Numbered from the stretch's first letter, positions 26,566 through 38,426 are shown. The stretch is DNA of 64,000 nucleotides from Pseudomonas paeninsulae (GCF_035621475.1 NZ_CP141799.1:4514501-4578500), one strand, 5' to 3'. Notes: generated by a model from the letters alone, not told the origin. Made by a program: numbers and translations.

Positions 26566-27306
26566 ATGTTTGCACGTAAAAAGCTCGTCACAATCAGTCT
26601 TGGCCTCTTGCTAAGCGCCTGCCAAAGCCTGCCTTCAGGCGATGGCGCGCTAGCGGTGCAACGTGTCGCCTGGGAGAGTATTCAGCCTGGCTGCCAGGGC
26701 AACGCCTGCCCACTGGTGAATATCGACACGCTGATATTTCCCGACGAAACGCCGCTCAGCGAACTGATTGAACAGCGCCTGCTGCAGATGACCAATGATT
26801 CGCCGGACGCGCCTCTGCCCGCCTCGCTGCAGTCCTACGAAAAGGACTTCCTGCACAGTGCCAAGCGCGGCTGGAACACCTACCTGCAGGCCAAGGTGCG
26901 CGAACAACATGACCAACTGGTGATCATCGAATTTTCCAGCTACCTGTCCACGGGCGGGGCGCACGGCATGCCGGGACGCGGCTTCATCAACTACGACCGC
27001 ACGCTGAAAAAGGCCCTGGGCCTGCAGGACATGCTACTGCCCGGGCAGACGGCCGCATTCTGGGACCTCGCCGGCCAAGCCCACCAGCGCTGGCTGACCG
27101 CCAACCAGCTGGATCAGGACCCCGAGTACATCAGCAACTGGCCGTTCGAGCGCAGCGAAAACGTCGCCCTCGGTCAAGCCGCACTGCTGCTGAAATACAA
27201 CGTCTACAGCATTGCGCCCTACTCCAGCGGGCATCCGCAGCTGACGATCCCCTATAGCCAACTCAAGGGAATCCTCAAAGCGCAATACTTTCCCGATCAC
27301 GACTGA
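26566..27306 (+). CDS. RsiV/DUF3298-family lipoprotein
   Basis: A 246-residue lipoprotein. The signal ends in a lipobox, LLSAC, with the modified cysteine at residue 19. The mature part has the DUF3298/RsiV pattern: FSSYLSTGGAHGMPGRGFINYDRTLKKALGLQDML and a C-terminal segment ending PYSQLKGIL. RsiV of Bacillus is a lysozyme-binding anti-sigma factor, but this protein lacks a cytoplasmic anti-sigma part and has no sigma-factor gene beside it, so it is more likely a periplasmic binding or inhibitor-like lipoprotein. Its 3' end overlaps the convergent cytX gene by 32 bases. Confidence 0.85.
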   Translation: MFARKKLVTISLGLLLSACQSLPSGDGALAVQRVAWESIQPGCQGNACPLVNIDTLIFPDETPLSELIEQRLLQMTNDSPDAPLPASLQSYEKDFLHSAKRGWNTYLQAKVREQHDQLVIIEFSSYLSTGGAHGMPGRGFINYDRTLKKALGLQDMLLPGQTAAFWDLAGQAHQRWLTANQLDQDPEYISNWPFERSENVALGQAALLLKYNVYSIAPYSSGHPQLTIPYSQLKGILKAQYFPDHD

Positions 27307-28564
27307 AGGAAGCGAAGGCGAACTGCAGAACACCGGCCAGCAACAAGGCCGGCAGGGTCGCACCGATATCGGGCCAGAAATTCGCCAGCACATGATAGAT
27401 GGTCGCACCGCAAGCCCAGGCCAGCAGGGTGTCCCAACGCAGCGCCACGCGCGGCGCCAGCTCGGCACGACGGCGACGCAGGATGAAGTGGTCGACCAGC
27501 ACCACGCCGAACAGCGGGGCGAACACCGAGCCGATCAGCAACAGGAAGTTCTGGTACTCGGCCAGCGGCGCGAACCAGGCGATCAGGGTGCACAACGCGC
27601 CAATCAGCAACGCCAGTAGCTCGACCTTGAATGGCAGCAGAATACCGACGGAAACCGCCGCCGAATGGATGTCGGCAAAAGCGTTCTCCGACTCGTCGAG
27701 CAAGATCAGCAGCAGCGGAATGCCCAACCCGGCGCCCGCCAGGGCCAGCAGCAAGGCGTTGACTTCGCCGCTGTCGGCAAAGGCCAGGGTGTAGGCCACG
27801 CCCAGGCTCATCAACCAGAAGTTGCCGACGAAGAAGCCCAGCGCGGTGCCACCGAACACCCGGCCGGCCGCCTTGCCAAAGCGCGAGTAGTCGGCAATCA
27901 GCGGCAGCCAGGACAGCGGCATGGCAATCGCAATATCGAAGCCCAGGGCGAACGGCATTGAGCCATCACCACTGCGCGCCCACAACGCCGCGAGGTCGGC
28001 CTTGTCGAACAGGTTCCAGGTCAACCAGAGGCAGGCGCCGAGCAGCAACCAGATCCCCCATTTGCGCAGGATCCGGCGCACGAAGGTCAGCGGGCCGGCC
28101 ACCGCCAGCAGGGTCGCCAGGGCGCCAAACAACAGGGTCCACAGGCCCGGACTGTTCCATAGGCTGCCCTCGCCGAAGGCCCGCACCGCCAACACGCTGG
28201 CGGCATCGCGCATGACGATGATCTCGAATGCGCCCCAACCGACCAGTTGCAACAGGTTGAGCAAGGCCGGCACCACGGCCCCCTTGCTGCCCAGGCTGAG
28301 TTTCAGCGCCGCCATGGACGACAGCCCGGTATCACTGCCGATCACCGCGACCGAACCCAACAGCAACACGCCGACGGCGGTGCCACAGGCAATCGCCAGC
28401 AAGGCGCCGCTCAGGCCCAGGCCCGGCGCCAGCAAGGCGCCAAGCTGCAGCACCATCAGGCCGATCCCTAAGGAAAACCACAGGGAAAACATGTCGCGCG
28501 CGCCAAACACACGCTGGCCAATCGACACCGGCACATGCGGTGAGTAACTACTTGGGGTGCTCAC
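27275..28564 (-). CDS. cytX: Putative hydroxymethylpyrimidine transporter CytX (NCS1 family)
   Basis: A 429-residue inner-membrane permease of the cytosine/purine (NCS1) family with about 12 hydrophobic segments. Typical parts are WFSLGIGLMVLQLGALL, LLQLVGWGAFEIIVMRDAA and MPLSWLPLIADYSRFGK. CytX proteins are linked to thiamine genes and TPP riboswitches and are predicted to import the pyrimidine moiety. Here it lies 72 bases downstream of thiC on the same strand and so probably falls under the same TPP riboswitch. The substrate is inferred from this linkage. Confidence 0.87.
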   Translation of the reverse strand: MSTPSSYSPHVPVSIGQRVFGARDMFSLWFSLGIGLMVLQLGALLAPGLGLSGALLAIACGTAVGVLLLGSVAVIGSDTGLSSMAALKLSLGSKGAVVPALLNLLQLVGWGAFEIIVMRDAASVLAVRAFGEGSLWNSPGLWTLLFGALATLLAVAGPLTFVRRILRKWGIWLLLGACLWLTWNLFDKADLAALWARSGDGSMPFALGFDIAIAMPLSWLPLIADYSRFGKAAGRVFGGTALGFFVGNFWLMSLGVAYTLAFADSGEVNALLLALAGAGLGIPLLLILLDESENAFADIHSAAVSVGILLPFKVELLALLIGALCTLIAWFAPLAEYQNFLLLIGSVFAPLFGVVLVDHFILRRRRAELAPRVALRWDTLLAWACGATIYHVLANFWPDIGATLPALLLAGVLQFAFASFSRDRESIAL

Positions 28565-28636
28565 TATGGGGAAGGTCTCAAAGAACTGAAGAGGGAACGC
28601 CAGGAGCCTGCTTGCTCCTGGCGTAGGGTCATGCCG

Positions 28637-30733
<2,097 letters not shown>

Positions 30734-30956
30734 ACCTGGCCAGTCTAATCAAGACTCCGCAATAAAACCAACCGGGGAGTCAAAAAAGCCTGACCCACGC
30801 GTCGGATAGTGACGACGCCATCCCAGCCAAGCCGATTGTTGCGCACAGGCAACATAGCTTGTTGCAAACTACACTCAGGCACATTAAGCATGCCTTGACC
30901 CCCTTGGCAGCGCCCCTTAGCCTTGCCGATTACCGCCAAATTCAGGATCTCCCCCC

Positions 30957-32405
30957 ATGTTGCGCAGACTCTCCCTGACTCTTGCTGTGGCTGCTGCTTC
31001 CGTTGGCATGGCCTGGGCCGAACAGGCCCCGCTATCGACCAAAACGAACCTCGTCACGGTCTATCAGGAAGCCGCCAACAACAACGCCGACCTGGCGGCC
31101 GCCCGCGCCGACTATCAGGCCCGTCGCGAAGTGGTGCCACAGGCGCGTTCCGGCTTGCTGCCGAACCTCTCGGTCGGTGCCAACCTGAGCGACACCCAGA
31201 CAGATGTCGACACGTCGAGCGGCTCGCAATCACTTTCACGCAGCGGCACGGTCTACCAAGCCAACCTCAGCCAGCCGCTGTTCCGCGCCGACCGCTGGTT
31301 CCAACTGCAGGCCGCCGAAGCCAGCAGCGAGCAGGCCGCGCTGGAACTGTCCGCGATCGAACAGAACCTGATCCTGCAGAGTGCGGAAACCTACTTCGCG
31401 GTACTGCGCGCCCAGGACACCCTGGCCTCGACCAAGGCCGAAGAGGCCGCCTTCAAACGCCAACTCGACCAGGCCAACGAACGCTTCGACGTCGGTCTGT
31501 CGGACAAGACCGACGTGCTCGAGGCCCAGGCCGGCTTCGATACGGCACGGGCCAACCGGATCATCGCCCAGCGCCAGGTCGAAGATGCCTTCCAGGCGCT
31601 GATCACCCTGACCAACCGCGAATATGTAGCTCTTGAAGGGATCGAACATAGCCTGCCGATCCTGGCGCCGACGCCGAACGACGCCAAGGCCTGGGTCGAT
31701 ACCGCCGCCGCGCAGAATCTCAACCTGCAAGCCAGCAATTACGCGGTCAACGCCGCCGAAGAAACCCTGCGCCAGCGCAAGTCCGGGCATGCGCCGACCC
31801 TGGACGCGGTAGCCAGCTACCAGAGAGGCGATAACGACAGCCTCGGCTTCACTAACTCGGGAGCACTCGGTCAGCCGCGCTTCAGCAGCGACGCCGAACA
31901 GCGCTCGATCGGCCTGCAACTGAATATCCCCCTCTATAGCGGCGGCCTGACCAGCTCCCAGGTGCGCGAGGCCTACCAGCGCCTGACCCAGAGCGAGCAG
32001 CTGCGCGAAAGCCTGCGCCGGCAGGTGGTGCAAAGCACCCGCAACCTGCACCGCGCGGTGAACACCGACGTGGAAACCGTGCAGGCGCGCAAACAGTCGA
32101 TCATCTCCAACCAGAGCGCCCTGGAAGCCACGGAAATCGGCTATCAGGTCGGCACCCGCAACATCGTCGACGTGCTCGACTCGCAGCGCCAGCTGTACAG
32201 CTCGGTGCGCACCTATAACGACGCGCGCTACGACTACATTCTCAACAATCTGCGTCTCAAGCAGGCCGCCGGCACCCTGAGCCCGGCCGACCTGGAAGCC
32301 CTCGAGCAATACCTCAAGTCAGACTACGACCCAGACCAGGACTTCCTGCCACCGGACCTGGCCAAGGCCGCCGAAGCGCAGTTGCGCGGTAACCTGGACT
32401 ACTGA
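30957..32405 (+). CDS. tolC: TolC-family outer-membrane channel protein
   Basis: A 482-residue outer-membrane efflux channel. The signal peptide ends at GMAWA (about residue 22). The two internally repeated halves each hold a coiled-coil barrel part; the typical segments are LLPNLSVGANLSDT, VYQANLSQPLFRADRW, RFDVGLSDKTDVLEAQAGFD and its partner GYQVGTRNIVDVLDSQRQLY. It serves type I secretion and efflux pumps, and could complete the RND pump at 9219-13517, which has no channel of its own. It has its own terminator (32414-32449) and is divergent from thiC. Confidence 0.94.
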   Translation: MLRRLSLTLAVAAASVGMAWAEQAPLSTKTNLVTVYQEAANNNADLAAARADYQARREVVPQARSGLLPNLSVGANLSDTQTDVDTSSGSQSLSRSGTVYQANLSQPLFRADRWFQLQAAEASSEQAALELSAIEQNLILQSAETYFAVLRAQDTLASTKAEEAAFKRQLDQANERFDVGLSDKTDVLEAQAGFDTARANRIIAQRQVEDAFQALITLTNREYVALEGIEHSLPILAPTPNDAKAWVDTAAAQNLNLQASNYAVNAAEETLRQRKSGHAPTLDAVASYQRGDNDSLGFTNSGALGQPRFSSDAEQRSIGLQLNIPLYSGGLTSSQVREAYQRLTQSEQLRESLRRQVVQSTRNLHRAVNTDVETVQARKQSIISNQSALEATEIGYQVGTRNIVDVLDSQRQLYSSVRTYNDARYDYILNNLRLKQAAGTLSPADLEALEQYLKSDYDPDQDFLPPDLAKAAEAQLRGNLDY

Positions 32406-32413
32406 GTTGCCTG

Positions 32414-32449
32414 CATAAAAAAACCGGCCAAGGCCGGTTTTTTTATGCG
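32414..32449 (+). terminator. Rho-independent terminator of tolC
   Basis: An AAAAAAACCGGCC-AA-GGCCGGTTTTTTT hairpin starts 9 bases after the tolC stop codon, with A- and T-runs on both sides, so it could work in both directions. Confidence 0.93.
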
Positions 32450-32559
32450 TGATCGATGTTCGGGCGACACCTCGCCCGTAGCCCGAGTAAGCCTTGACGC
32501 AATCCGGGATGGTAGCGACCCGGACTACATCTGGGCTACGCGCCTATGCACCCATTGGA

Positions 32560-32615
32560 TGTAGGAGCGGGCCATGCCCGCGCTTGAGGTTTCGCGGGCA
32601 TGGCCCGCTCCTACA
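32560..32615. repeat. REP palindrome pair between tolC and waaA
   Basis: A perfect 23-bp inverted repeat beginning TGTAGGAGCGGGCCATGCCC (32560-32582 and 32593-32615) with a 10-base spacer, the same unit as at 17245-17310. It ends 4 bases before the waaA stop codon. The preceding 100 bases hold degenerate CCCGGATT-like palindromes. Confidence 0.9.
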
Positions 32616-32619
32616 CCGC

Positions 32620-33912
32620 CTACGGCTTATCCTTTAACAAGCACCCCAGCCCATCCAGCAAACGCGCCAGCGCGCCCTGGTTGGCCTGCATTACTGTCTG
32701 GCCCGCCTCGCGCATTGTCTGCGCCATGGCAGGCTCGCGCCAAAGCTGATCGACCCGGTGCGCCAGACCCTCGGCATCCGCTACCTCGAGCAACGCGCCG
32801 GCCTCACGCAACTGCGCGGCGATCTCGAGAAAATTGAACAGGTGCGGACCGCTGAGTACTGGCTTGCCCAGCGCCGCCGGTTCCAGCAGGTTATGCCCAC
32901 CATTGCCCACCAGGCTGCCACCGACGAAAGCCAGATCGGCCAGGGCATAGAGAAACAACAGCTCGCCCATGGTATCGCCGAGCAACACCTGGTCGCCCGC
33001 CACCACCGCCTTGCCACTGGAGCGCTGGCGCGTGGCGAAGCCTTGGCGCTGGCACAGCTCGTACACCGCGGCAAAGCGTTCCGGGTGTCGCGGCACCAGA
33101 ATCAACAACGCCTCGGGCCATTGTTCGAGTAGTACGCGGTGCGCCGCCAGGACGATTTCATCCTCACCAGCATGGGTGCTGGCGGCAATCCACACCGGCC
33201 GCCGCACCGCGTCCCACTGCTCGCGCAACTCGGCGGCGCGTGCAAGCAACGCGGGGTCGATGGTCAGGTCGAACTTGATCGAGCCGGTCACCTCGACGCA
33301 CTCGGGCCGCGCACCCAAACTGCGAAAGCGCTCGGCCTCGGCGGTGGTCTGCACCGCAATCAGACTCAACTCGGCCAGCATGGGCGCGGTCAGCTTGGCG
33401 AAGCGCGCATAACCACGCGCCGAGCGCTCGGATAGCCGCGCATTGGCCAGGGCCACGGGAATGCCACGGCGGGCACATTGGTGGATGTGGTTGGGCCACA
33501 ATTCGGTCTCCATGACCACCGCCAGCCGAGGCTGCGCGCGATCGAGAAAGCGCGCCGCGGCCCACGGCAAGTCATAGGGCAGATAGCAGTGCTGCACGCG
33601 TCCGGCAAAGTCAGGCCCGGCGAACATGGCCTGAATCCGTTCGGAGCCGGTCGGCGTCATGCAGGTAATGGTGATCGGTAACTGCGGGTAGCGCGCCAGC
33701 AGCTGGCGGATCAGCGGCGCGGCGGCAATGCTCTCGCCCACCGACACGGCATGCAGCCAGATGCCGCCGGTTTGCAGAGGCGGCAAGCCGAGGGAGAAGC
33801 GTTCACCAATGCGTTTGACATAGGCCGGTGCGCGCCACGCGCGCCAGGCCAGACGCCCGGCGACCAGGGGCAGAGCGAGATGCAGCAGCAGGGTGTAGAG
33901 GTGTCTATTCAT
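32620..33912 (-). CDS. waaA: 3-deoxy-D-manno-octulosonic acid (Kdo) transferase
   Basis: A 430-residue GT30 enzyme that adds Kdo residues from CMP-Kdo to lipid IVA at the inner membrane, the first step of the LPS core. It has an N-terminal membrane anchor (YTLLLHLALPLVAG) and the family segments IWLHAVSVGESIAAAPLI, YLPYDLPWAA, VMETELWPN, LANARLSERSARGY and VGGSLVGNGGHNLLEPAALGKPV. The start at 33912 matches the family; an ATG at 33945 adds 11 residues. It is divergent from no gene and follows the LysR gene on the same strand. Confidence 0.95.
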   Translation of the reverse strand: MNRHLYTLLLHLALPLVAGRLAWRAWRAPAYVKRIGERFSLGLPPLQTGGIWLHAVSVGESIAAAPLIRQLLARYPQLPITITCMTPTGSERIQAMFAGPDFAGRVQHCYLPYDLPWAAARFLDRAQPRLAVVMETELWPNHIHQCARRGIPVALANARLSERSARGYARFAKLTAPMLAELSLIAVQTTAEAERFRSLGARPECVEVTGSIKFDLTIDPALLARAAELREQWDAVRRPVWIAASTHAGEDEIVLAAHRVLLEQWPEALLILVPRHPERFAAVYELCQRQGFATRQRSSGKAVVAGDQVLLGDTMGELLFLYALADLAFVGGSLVGNGGHNLLEPAALGKPVLSGPHLFNFLEIAAQLREAGALLEVADAEGLAHRVDQLWREPAMAQTMREAGQTVMQANQGALARLLDGLGCLLKDKP

Positions 33913-33945
33913 GGGCGCGCAGCTTAGCAGAGCGGCTGCCAGCAA

Positions 33946-34830
33946 TCAGCCGATGGCTTGCAGCCGCTCGGCGAAACACTCGGCCAGCCAGAGTGCCGCC
34001 GGCCCCAGGGCTTCATCACGCCGGCAGACCAACTCCACCACCAGCGGCGGCGGCGTCCAGTCGCTGCTCAGTTCAACCAGCTGGTTCTGATAGGTCGGAT
34101 ACTGCATCACATGGCGTGGTAGCCAGGCCCAGCCTAAATTACGCATCAACAGCTCGGCCATGACGTAGAAGCTGTCAGCACGCCAAATCCATGGACTGAG
34201 CTGCTCGCCGCCCGGATAGTGACTGTCCTGCGGCGCCATCAGCAATTGCCGGTGACGCGCCAACTCGCGCCGGTCGACATGCCCCGCCCCCGCCAGCGCA
34301 TGCCCGGCACCGCACACCGTGACCATCTCGATAGTGCCCAGCCGCTGGCGCTCCAGGGCTTCAGGCATCTGCTCGTGGTGAAACAGCAGACCGAGGTCGG
34401 CGCGACGCTCCAGCAGCTTGCGCGCAACATCGCCCTGAGCGCCGCTGGCCAGTTGTACTTCCAACAGCGGAAAGGCCTGGGCCAGGGCCTCGAGACTGTC
34501 GAGCACCGGCTGATAGGGCATGGCCTCGTCCTGGGCCAGGCGCAGGCGCACTTCTTCGCCGCGCACCAGCCCCAGCGCCCGGCCTTCCAGACGCTCGCAC
34601 TGGCGCAGCACCTCGCGCGCTTCTTCCAGCAGCGACGCACCGGCGGCCGTCAGGCGTGGCTGGCGGCCACTGCTGCGCTCGAACAGCAGCACCCCGAGAT
34701 CGGCTTCCAACAGGGCAATCGCATTGCTGACCGCCGACTGCGCGCGATTCATCTGCCGGGCCACGGCAGAAAACGACTGGCCCTCGGCCACGCTGACGAA
34801 CAGGCGGATTTGTTCCAGGTTCCACTGCAT
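33946..34830 (-). CDS. LysR-family regulator, divergent from SMR transporter
   Basis: A 294-residue LysR regulator. Its N-terminal helix-turn-helix is WNLEQIRLFVSVAEGQSFSAVARQMNRAQSAVSNAIALLE. The start at 34830 has a GGAGA ribosome site; the ATG at 34860 has none. It is divergent from the SMR efflux gene, 86 bases apart, so control of that gene is likely. The inducer cannot be told. Confidence 0.9.
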   Translation of the reverse strand: MQWNLEQIRLFVSVAEGQSFSAVARQMNRAQSAVSNAIALLEADLGVLLFERSSGRQPRLTAAGASLLEEAREVLRQCERLEGRALGLVRGEEVRLRLAQDEAMPYQPVLDSLEALAQAFPLLEVQLASGAQGDVARKLLERRADLGLLFHHEQMPEALERQRLGTIEMVTVCGAGHALAGAGHVDRRELARHRQLLMAPQDSHYPGGEQLSPWIWRADSFYVMAELLMRNLGWAWLPRHVMQYPTYQNQLVELSSDWTPPPLVVELVCRRDEALGPAALWLAECFAERLQAIG

Positions 34831-34916
34831 AACCAATCTCCAAACCAGATAGGTAATCACTTTATCCCATCAGCTGAACGACTAGAATGGCCGACAGATC
34901 AAACAGGAGGTCCACC

Positions 34917-35249
34917 ATGAGCGGCTATCTCTATCTCGCTGTCGCCATCACCGCCGAAGTCATCGCGACTACGTCGATGAAGGCCCTGGACGGCTTCAAT
35001 AAACCACTCCCCCTGCTGTTGGTAGTGGTCGGCTACGTCATTTCCTTCTGGATGCTCAGCCTGGTGGTCAAAACTATTCCAGTCGGCGTTGCCTACGCCG
35101 TCTGGGCGGGCCTGGGGATCGTGCTGGTGAGCATTGCCGCCGCGTTTCTCTACCAGCAGCGCCTCGACCTGCCGGCCATGCTCGGCATGGCCCTGATCGT
35201 CTGCGGCGTCGTGGTGATTCAATTGTTCTCGCACAGCGTCGGCCATTGA
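34917..35249 (+). CDS. Small multidrug resistance (SMR/EmrE-type) transporter
   Basis: A 110-residue four-helix membrane protein that works as a dimer exporting quaternary ammonium compounds or other cations by proton exchange. The essential membrane glutamate lies at residue 13 (AVAITAEVIATTSMK), and the helix 3 motif with the key tryptophan is PVGVAYAVWAGLGIVLV. The start at 34917 has AGGAGGT 5 bases upstream. It is divergent from the LysR gene. This order matches the equivalent place in P. aeruginosa, from memory. Confidence 0.92.
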   Translation: MSGYLYLAVAITAEVIATTSMKALDGFNKPLPLLLVVVGYVISFWMLSLVVKTIPVGVAYAVWAGLGIVLVSIAAAFLYQQRLDLPAMLGMALIVCGVVVIQLFSHSVGH

Positions 35250-35326
35250 GCTGGCGCTTGGGGCTGGAGGCCCGACACAAGCAGTTGCCGGTATACTGCG
35301 GACCTGATTCCCAATGAGGACCTCGC

Positions 35327-36499
35327 ATGTCCCAGGCTCTGAGCACTGACATTCTGATCGTCGGCGGAGGTATCGCCGGCCTCTGGCTGAATGCGCGCTT
35401 GCGCCGCCAGGGCTTTGCCACCCTGCTGGTAGAAAACGCCACCCTGGGCGGCGGGCAGAGCGTCAAATCGCAAGGCATTATCCACGGCGGCGCCAAGTAC
35501 GCCCTGCATGGCGCCCTGACCGGCGCCTCGGAAGCCATCGCCGACATGCCGCGACGCTGGCGCGAAGCGCTGGCTGGCAGCGGTGAGCTGGACCTTAGCG
35601 GCGTGCGCCTGCTGTCCGATGCGCATTACCTGTGGTCGCCCGGTAGCCTGGCCGGCAATATCACCAGCTTCTTCGCCAGCAAGGCGGTGCGCGGCCGCGT
35701 CGACCAGGTCAAGGGCGAGCAACTGCCGCCCGCCCTGCAACATCCGAAATTCAGGGGCAAGGTCTACCGCCTGGCCGAACTGGTGCTCGACGTACCCAGC
35801 CTGATCGCGCGCCTAGCCGAGCTGGCCGCTGACGGCCTGCTGGCCGCCGAGTCCATCGCGCCGCTGCACGAGCAGGGTCAACTGGTCGGCCTGATCGTCG
35901 ACGGCCGCGAGATTCGCGCCCAGCGCATCGTCCTTAGCGCCGGCCGCGGCAACGCCGAACTGCTCGCCGCGCTGGGCCTCACTCAGCCCGCGCAGCAACT
36001 GCGGCCGCTGCATATGGTGCTGGTCAAGGGCCCGACCCTGAAACCGCTGTATGCCCACTGCCTCGGCGGCGGACCGAAGCCGCGGGTCACCGTCACCACT
36101 CATCCGGCAGCCGATGGCGAGTGGGTCTGGTACCTCGGCGGCGACCTCGCCGAAGCGGCAGGCGTAAGCCGCGACGCAGCCGCGCAGATCCAGGCCGCGC
36201 AGCAGGAAATCAGCACCCTGCTGCCCTGGCTTGACCTTTCCAGCGCCCGCTGGGCGACACTGCGCGTCGACCGAGCCGAGCCGGCGCAGTCTGGCCTGGT
36301 ACGCCCGGACAACGCCTTTCTCGCCGACCAAGGTCAACTGCTGGTCGGCTGGCCGACTAAACTGGCATTAGCCCCGGATTTCGCTGACCGCGTGCTGGCG
36401 GCTCTCGACCGTGACGGCATCCAACCCGCCACCCATGCGCCACTCCCGGCCCTGCCACGTCCGGCCGTAGCGCGCCCAGCCTGGAAGGAATTGTTCTAA
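35327..36499 (+). CDS. FAD-dependent oxidoreductase (DAO/GlpD-like)
   Basis: A 390-residue flavoprotein with the N-terminal dinucleotide-binding motif DILIVGGGIAGLWLNARL (residues about 8-25) and the DAO-family segment VKSQGIIHGGAKYALHG. Members oxidise amines or hydroxy-acids such as glycerol 3-phosphate or D-amino acids. The 1-base overlap (TAATG) with the following aldo/keto reductase gene shows translational coupling. The substrate is unknown. Confidence 0.85.
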   Translation: MSQALSTDILIVGGGIAGLWLNARLRRQGFATLLVENATLGGGQSVKSQGIIHGGAKYALHGALTGASEAIADMPRRWREALAGSGELDLSGVRLLSDAHYLWSPGSLAGNITSFFASKAVRGRVDQVKGEQLPPALQHPKFRGKVYRLAELVLDVPSLIARLAELAADGLLAAESIAPLHEQGQLVGLIVDGREIRAQRIVLSAGRGNAELLAALGLTQPAQQLRPLHMVLVKGPTLKPLYAHCLGGGPKPRVTVTTHPAADGEWVWYLGGDLAEAAGVSRDAAAQIQAAQQEISTLLPWLDLSSARWATLRVDRAEPAQSGLVRPDNAFLADQGQLLVGWPTKLALAPDFADRVLAALDRDGIQPATHAPLPALPRPAVARPAWKELF

Positions 36500-37317
36500 T
36501 GCACGCCTTGCATACCCTGCACAACTTGCACCGCCCGCTCGGTGCGACCGAGCTGCTGGTCTCGCCATTAGGCCTCGGCACGGTGAAGATCGGCCGCGAC
36601 CAGGGCGTGAAGTATCCCAACGGCTTCAGCATTCCGGGCGACGCGGCGGTACTTGAGCTGCTCGCCCAGGCCCATGACCTGGGGATCAATCTGATCGACA
36701 CCGCGCCCGCCTACGGCAGCAGTGAAAGCCGCCTCGGTCCGCTGTTGCGCGGCCAGCGCCAGCAGTGGGTGATCGTCAGCAAGGTCGGCGAAGAATTCGT
36801 CAACGGCCACTCCAGTTTCGACTTCTCTCCAGCCCACACGCGCTTCTCGGTGGAGCGCAGCCTCAAGCGCCTGGAGACCGACTTCATCGACTTAGTGCTG
36901 GTGCATTCGGACGGCAACGATCTCTCTATCCTGCATGACAGCGGGGTCTACGAGACCCTCGCCGAGCTCAAGCGCGAAGGCAAGATTCGCGGCTTCGGCC
37001 TGTCCGGCAAAACCGTCGAAGGCGGCCTGCAGGCACTCGCGCAAGGCGACTGTGGGATGGTCACCTACAACCTCAAGGAACAGGGCGAACTGCCGGTACT
37101 GGACTACGCTGAGCAGCACGGCAAAGGCATCCTGATCAAGAAAGCCCTGGCCAGCGGGCATGCCTGCCTGGGTCCGGGGCAAGATCCGGTGCGCGCCAGC
37201 TTCGAACTGATTTTCGCCCACCCGGCGGTGAGCTGTGCGATTGTCGGCACCATCAATGCGCAACACCTGGCCCATAATGTCGCGACTGCCGCGGCGGTCA
37301 TTCAGGATATTGCCTGA
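36499..37317 (+). CDS. Aldo/keto reductase
   Basis: A 272-residue aldo/keto reductase that uses NADPH. The catalytic tetrad residues are seen in LIDTAPAYGSSESRLG (Asp, Tyr), IVSKVGEEF (Lys) and DLVLVHSDGND (His). The chain is slightly shorter than the usual 310-340 residues. It is coupled to the FAD oxidoreductase gene upstream and followed by a hypothetical gene on the same strand, so a small catabolic or detoxifying operon is likely. Confidence 0.87.
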   Translation: MHALHTLHNLHRPLGATELLVSPLGLGTVKIGRDQGVKYPNGFSIPGDAAVLELLAQAHDLGINLIDTAPAYGSSESRLGPLLRGQRQQWVIVSKVGEEFVNGHSSFDFSPAHTRFSVERSLKRLETDFIDLVLVHSDGNDLSILHDSGVYETLAELKREGKIRGFGLSGKTVEGGLQALAQGDCGMVTYNLKEQGELPVLDYAEQHGKGILIKKALASGHACLGPGQDPVRASFELIFAHPAVSCAIVGTINAQHLAHNVATAAAVIQDIA

Positions 37318-37450
37318 CTCGCCATGACGCACTGCGCGTAAGTGCTCGAGCACTGCCCGCCAGCAAACATCAGCCCTTGCGACTATGCCTGGCAGGGCAA
37401 TACCTCACCCGGCCTTGCCGGGCCGCCCCCAACGCACTGCAGGAGCCGAT

Positions 37451-38410
37451 ATGTCGCGCACGCTTAGCCGCCAGGACCCCGGCGCCTTCAAGACCCTACC
37501 CTTGTTCGTCGAGGCCAGCGCGGACGGCCTGCGCTACCAGAGCCAGGGCCGCCCCCTGAACTTCAGCGAGATGCTTGAACGCCGCCGCGTGATCGAGGTG
37601 AGCGACAGCCAACGCTTCGCCGTTGAGCTGGCCAACCTGGGCGTGTCGGTCCGCCTGACCCTGAGCTGGCAAGGCCGGGAGTATTGGATACTGGTCCGTC
37701 AACGACGCCTGGACCGCGGCGACGTGGTGCTCAAGCTGATCTCCGGCTACGTGCCCGCCCACGAACTCAATCTGCCGCTGCTCACCGCCATTCAAGAGGT
37801 CGCCGAAGAGTGCCTGCTGGAAACCCCAGAAGGCTGGTTGAGTGGCCGCTTCGGCGAAACCTGGCTGCCCTCGCCCTATCAAGGTGCCTTGCGCTACCGA
37901 GAGACCCTGCACTTTCAACTCAGCCCACTGTCCGGCGCGGCACGTCCGGTGCAGTGCGGCAACCTGACCTTGTTGGAGCGGCCACGCGCCTACGTGCATC
38001 TGCCCACAGCTTCGTTGCAACTGGTCTATGACCTACGCCTGGCGCTGCCCAAAGAGGCCAGGCAGCTCAGCCTGTTCCACGTCGACGAACGCCTGGAAGA
38101 CGGCAAGCTGGTTGCCCGCCTCGACCGTACTCGACCGGACCTGTACCTGATACCGCTGCAACAAGGCCGGCCGACCGCCGAACTGCTGACGCTCAAAAAA
38201 GGTGTATTGAAAGCCGCCAGCACCCGTGGCCTGTGGCTGGCCGAGAGCTTCGCGCCGCAGGATGGCTGGCTGGTGCGCGACGAGCGCATCCGTTGGAAGG
38301 ACTGGTTGAGCCAGCAAAGCCTCTGCGCAGCACCGGCCAAACCCTCGGCGAAACCGCGATCGCCGACTGCCTCAGCGCCACTCAAGCTGAATGCCGCCCA
38401 ACTGGGCTGA
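37451..38410 (+). CDS. Conserved hypothetical protein
   Basis: A 319-residue protein with no signal peptide or membrane segment. The start at 37451 is chosen over 37385 because AGGAG lies 8 bases before it. Several segments look folded and conserved (LSWQGREYWILVRQ, VAEECLLETPEGWLSG, LIPLQQGRPTAELLTLKKG). The C-terminal 30 residues are Ala/Pro/Lys-rich and probably disordered. It is not assigned to a family. It follows the aldo/keto reductase gene by 133 bases and ends 16 bases before the convergent hldE. Confidence 0.7.
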   Translation: MSRTLSRQDPGAFKTLPLFVEASADGLRYQSQGRPLNFSEMLERRRVIEVSDSQRFAVELANLGVSVRLTLSWQGREYWILVRQRRLDRGDVVLKLISGYVPAHELNLPLLTAIQEVAEECLLETPEGWLSGRFGETWLPSPYQGALRYRETLHFQLSPLSGAARPVQCGNLTLLERPRAYVHLPTASLQLVYDLRLALPKEARQLSLFHVDERLEDGKLVARLDRTRPDLYLIPLQQGRPTAELLTLKKGVLKAASTRGLWLAESFAPQDGWLVRDERIRWKDWLSQQSLCAAPAKPSAKPRSPTASAPLKLNAAQLG

Positions 38411-38426
38411 ACGGCATGCTCGCGGA

